Assembly (NCBI GenBank): GCA_029287105.1
Contig: JARFRT010000154.1
Coordinates: forward strand, 1-7,103
Length of the DNA stretch: 7,103 nt
Origin: Akkermansiaceae bacterium
Lineage (GTDB): Bacteria > Verrucomicrobiota > Verrucomicrobiia > Verrucomicrobiales > Akkermansiaceae
Direction of reading: 5' to 3'
The notes beneath the pieces were generated by a model. The model worked only from the letters and a program-made list of their open reading frames with translations, was not told the DNA's origin and did not search any database. The position numbers were made by a program, and so were the translations under genes. Numbering within the stretch: the first letter of the stretch is position 1; each line of letters opens with the position of its first letter. Positions 5,309-7,103 of this stretch are shown piece by piece.

Positions 5309-6883
5309 TTATTTGAGCTGCGCGGTGATGCGTGAAAGTGCCGGGGCAGTGGCGATCCTCTGTCCATCGGCAAACAAACTCAAGCCCTGGCCGCGACCGT
5401 ATTTTTGGCCGGTCTTGTCCCAGATGATCGTTAGTTTGCACCCGTGGTATAACACATTGTCCAGGCAGAAAAAATCCCATTTTCCGGCGGGCAGCAGCGG
5501 GTTGACTTCGACCACGTTGTCGGCGCGGGGCCGCAGCCCGACCAGGCCGGTGATGATCAGGTCGTTGTAAGTCGAGTGGTTGTAGTCCTTGCCCCGTTCC
5601 TTGCCGCCTTTGCCTGCCGACCACGTGCCTTCCTTCCATTGTTTCAGTCGGGTGCGTGAGATCCAGTCGCCGGTTTTCGGGTTCAGGTTTTCATCGATCC
5701 ACGGCACGACCTTGCCGTCATCACGTTTGCGTTGGTGGCTCTGGGTGTAGATTTTCAGGGTGTCGAAGTAGGCTTCTTTGCCGATGACATTTTGGGGGTA
5801 GTTGTTGAGGACGTTGGCCAACCCGGTGAGGGTGATCGAGGTTGACAGTGGCCAGCTCGGACCATTCCATTGGCACTCATGGCCCTTGTAGGAGAGTTGG
5901 AAACGGGGGTGTCGTTGCTCTGCGGTGGTCGGGCCGTACGGGGCGTGAAAACCCTGGGGGTCCATCAACTGGCTCCAGGCGGCTTCATAGCCTTTGTTCT
6001 TATCCGGCAGATTGAAGTACCAGGGTGTGAAGCCGTGCTGTTCCCGGACGTCGGCGAGTTTCCGGTCGCGGTTCATCACCTTGAAAAACTGCGCCTTGTC
6101 GTCCCACAGCTGGGTCTGGACGAGTTGTTTGATGTCTTTGGCCTTGGCGCGGTACTCGCTGGCCACAGCGCTGCGACCCGCCATGGTTGCGATCCGGGCA
6201 ATCGCAACGGCATCGCCATACATGTAGGAATTGATCGTCGCCCGGTAGCCGCTGCCGCCGATGGATACCTCCATGCCGTCACGATCATCAATCTGGGTGA
6301 ACAGGAAGGTTTTGTCGGGCCGTTTGCTTTTTTCCCATGCCTGGTAGTTGAGGATCAGGTCGTCGAGCAGGGTGGTAAGCAGTTTCTTGTCTGGCGTCAC
6401 CAGGTGCCGGTTGTAAAAGGCGTCGGCGATCCAGAAGCTGTAGCGGCGCGGGGAGCCCCCTTTTTTGAGCCAGAAAACGGCATAGTCATCGAGAAATTTT
6501 GCATCATGCAGCCAGCGTCCTTCGTAGAAGTGATGGGCGGCCGGGCAACTGATGGTGTTGTGTTTTCCCGACCACGACACTTTAGGCAGAAACTCGGTGA
6601 TGACGTAGCCGTCGACGGTTTTTTTGACATGTTTACGATAGGTCCACCAGCGGAAGTAATAGGTGCGCTCGAAGTTTGGATCGGGGCACTCAAACAGGGG
6701 GATGTTTTTCTCGAGAAAGTCGAAGGCGTCCTTGTTGGGGATGTTGGCATAGAGCTCCTCGTCGTCGTTATTGAACCGGGTGACGTATTGTTGGAGTTTG
6801 TCGACAAGGGGTGATGGGTCCTGCACATCACGGGCGGGGGAGAGGGGTGGAAAAAGGAGTGTGAGCAAGAGCAGTATACGCAT
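5309..6883 (-). CDS. Exported (alpha/alpha)6 glycoside hydrolase, MGH1/GH63-like
   Basis: The product has 524 residues from the chosen start. It is likely a secreted or periplasmic glycosidase of the six-hairpin (alpha/alpha)6 barrel class, related to mannosylglycerate hydrolase-like (MGH1) and GH63 domains. A hydrophobic signal segment covers residues 1-17. Toroid hallmarks include YYFRWWTYRKHV (75-86), QIDDRDGMEVS (197-207, acidic residues D202 and E205 as possible general acid), NSYMYGDAVA (218-227), CQWNGPSWPLSTS (337-349) and HSTYNDLIITGLVGLRP (436-452). A small beta-sandwich domain appears to follow (about 455-524). I chose the ATG at 6883 because the signal core follows directly. A start at 6931 in the same frame would add 16 residues and has a weak AGG upstream. 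A longer frame to 7057 would overlap the divergent gene. It is the first gene of the operon. Fold class is fairly sure; exact family and substrate are not. Confidence 0.8.
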   Translation of the reverse strand: MRILLLLTLLFPPLSPARDVQDPSPLVDKLQQYVTRFNNDDEELYANIPNKDAFDFLEKNIPLFECPDPNFERTYYFRWWTYRKHVKKTVDGYVITEFLPKVSWSGKHNTISCPAAHHFYEGRWLHDAKFLDDYAVFWLKKGGSPRRYSFWIADAFYNRHLVTPDKKLLTTLLDDLILNYQAWEKSKRPDKTFLFTQIDDRDGMEVSIGGSGYRATINSYMYGDAVAIARIATMAGRSAVASEYRAKAKDIKQLVQTQLWDDKAQFFKVMNRDRKLADVREQHGFTPWYFNLPDKNKGYEAAWSQLMDPQGFHAPYGPTTAEQRHPRFQLSYKGHECQWNGPSWPLSTSITLTGLANVLNNYPQNVIGKEAYFDTLKIYTQSHQRKRDDGKVVPWIDENLNPKTGDWISRTRLKQWKEGTWSAGKGGKERGKDYNHSTYNDLIITGLVGLRPRADNVVEVNPLLPAGKWDFFCLDNVLYHGCKLTIIWDKTGQKYGRGQGLSLFADGQRIATAPALSRITAQLK

Positions 6884-7023
6884 GGGGGGGATACGTGGGG
6901 GGGCGGGGAATCTTACGGTCGCTTTTTGCATTTTTTTGCCTGAGGTGGAAGTTGGCAACACGAGTTTGTGACGGGTCGGTGTTAAGTTTTGAATAATGGC
7001 TGGGAATGTGTCTAGTTGGCGCC
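6884..7023. promoter_or_regulatory. Divergent intergenic region between the hydrolase operon and the transporter-like gene
   Basis: The 140 bp must hold the promoter of the leftward operon and probably that of the rightward gene, but I see no convincing -35/-10 pair on either strand. On the plus strand two seven-G tracts (6884-6890 and 6897-6903) are separated by ATACGT and followed by C and four more G. The hydrolase leader is therefore C-rich right up to its ATG. Bases 6922-6926 and 6931-6937 are T tracts. If the hydrolase starts at 6931, the G tracts lie inside the coding region and encode Pro-rich residues. Confidence 0.5.
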
Positions 7024-7103
7024 ATGCACGAGAGTTTGTTGGTTCTGCAGGCAGCATTGCCGGTTTATATCGTTGTGGCCTTGGGGCCGCTGCTTCGGCG
7101 GAC
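7024..7103 (+). CDS. Start of a divergent membrane protein, possibly an auxin efflux carrier (AEC) family transporter, cut by the window edge
   Basis: From the ATG at 7024 the frame reads 26 codons to the edge: M-H-E-S, then a hydrophobic stretch including LLVLQAALPVYIVVALG, then PLLRR. A short polar N-terminus, a helix with a central Pro, a closing small/Gly residue and a dibasic end is the pattern of the first transmembrane helix of AEC-family permeases, which export or import small organic acids and related solutes. Only about 8% of a typical family member is visible, so the family call is tentative. No Shine-Dalgarno sequence is present; an 8-bp palindrome TGGCGCCA overlaps the start. An alternative frame from an ATG at 6996 is also open to the edge but encodes no membrane-like pattern. 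It is transcribed away from the glycan operon and need not share its function. Confidence 0.5.
   Translation, partial: MHESLLVLQAALPVYIVVALGPLLRR

Noticed and set aside
5870..6814. 314-codon plus-strand open frame opposite the glycoside hydrolase
   Set aside because: It is the same kind of antisense shadow: no domain motifs, while the minus strand encodes a conserved toroid fold.
6884..7057. Upstream extension of the hydrolase frame to an ATG at 7057
   Set aside because: It would put 58 residues before the signal peptide, overlap the divergent gene and leave no room for promoters.
6996..7103. Alternative plus-strand frame from the ATG at 6996, open to the edge
   Set aside because: It encodes no hydrophobic or motif-like pattern, whereas the overlapping frame from 7024 gives a typical first membrane helix.

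Overview
The window looks like part of the chromosome of a polysaccharide-degrading bacterium, most likely of the Planctomycetota-Verrucomicrobiota group. This assignment is inference. It rests on the GC-rich coding sequence, the exported carbohydrate-active enzymes, a family S1 sulfatase, and a sialate-O-acetylesterase-type SGNH esterase carrying Asp-rich thrombospondin-type-3-like repeats. No rRNA or other taxonomic marker is present.

Layout: four genes are read right to left. The first is an (alpha/alpha)6 glycoside hydrolase of the MGH1/GH63-like type (5309-6883). After 39 bp comes an exported aldose 1-epimerase (4163-5269). Its stop overlaps the start of a sulfatase (2523-4166) by 4 bp (ATGA). 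These three form a compact operon. A 380-bp gap (2143-2522) follows. It is rich in dyad symmetry and holds a plausible promoter. Next is a large modular esterase gene (1-2142) that runs off the left edge; 714 codons are visible, without a stop. At the right edge a divergent gene begins (7024-7103, plus strand). Its 26 visible codons look like the first membrane helix of an auxin-efflux-carrier (AEC) type transporter. The 140-bp divergent spacer carries two seven-G tracts.

Working together (inference): the four minus-strand products each have an N-terminal export signal. An exported glycosidase, sulfatase, carbohydrate esterase and mutarotase would cleave, desulfate, deacylate and anomerise a decorated glycan outside the cytoplasm. 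The substrate cannot be told from this window. The long plus-strand open frames lying opposite the sulfatase and epimerase genes are antisense shadows.

Points most worth a second look are: a sulfatase maturation motif with Ser where Pro or Ala is usual (C-H-S-S-R); an operator-like architecture upstream of the esterase; G-tracts abutting the hydrolase start; and the lack of a Shine-Dalgarno sequence at every visible start. No CRISPR array, tRNA, rRNA or mobile element was seen.
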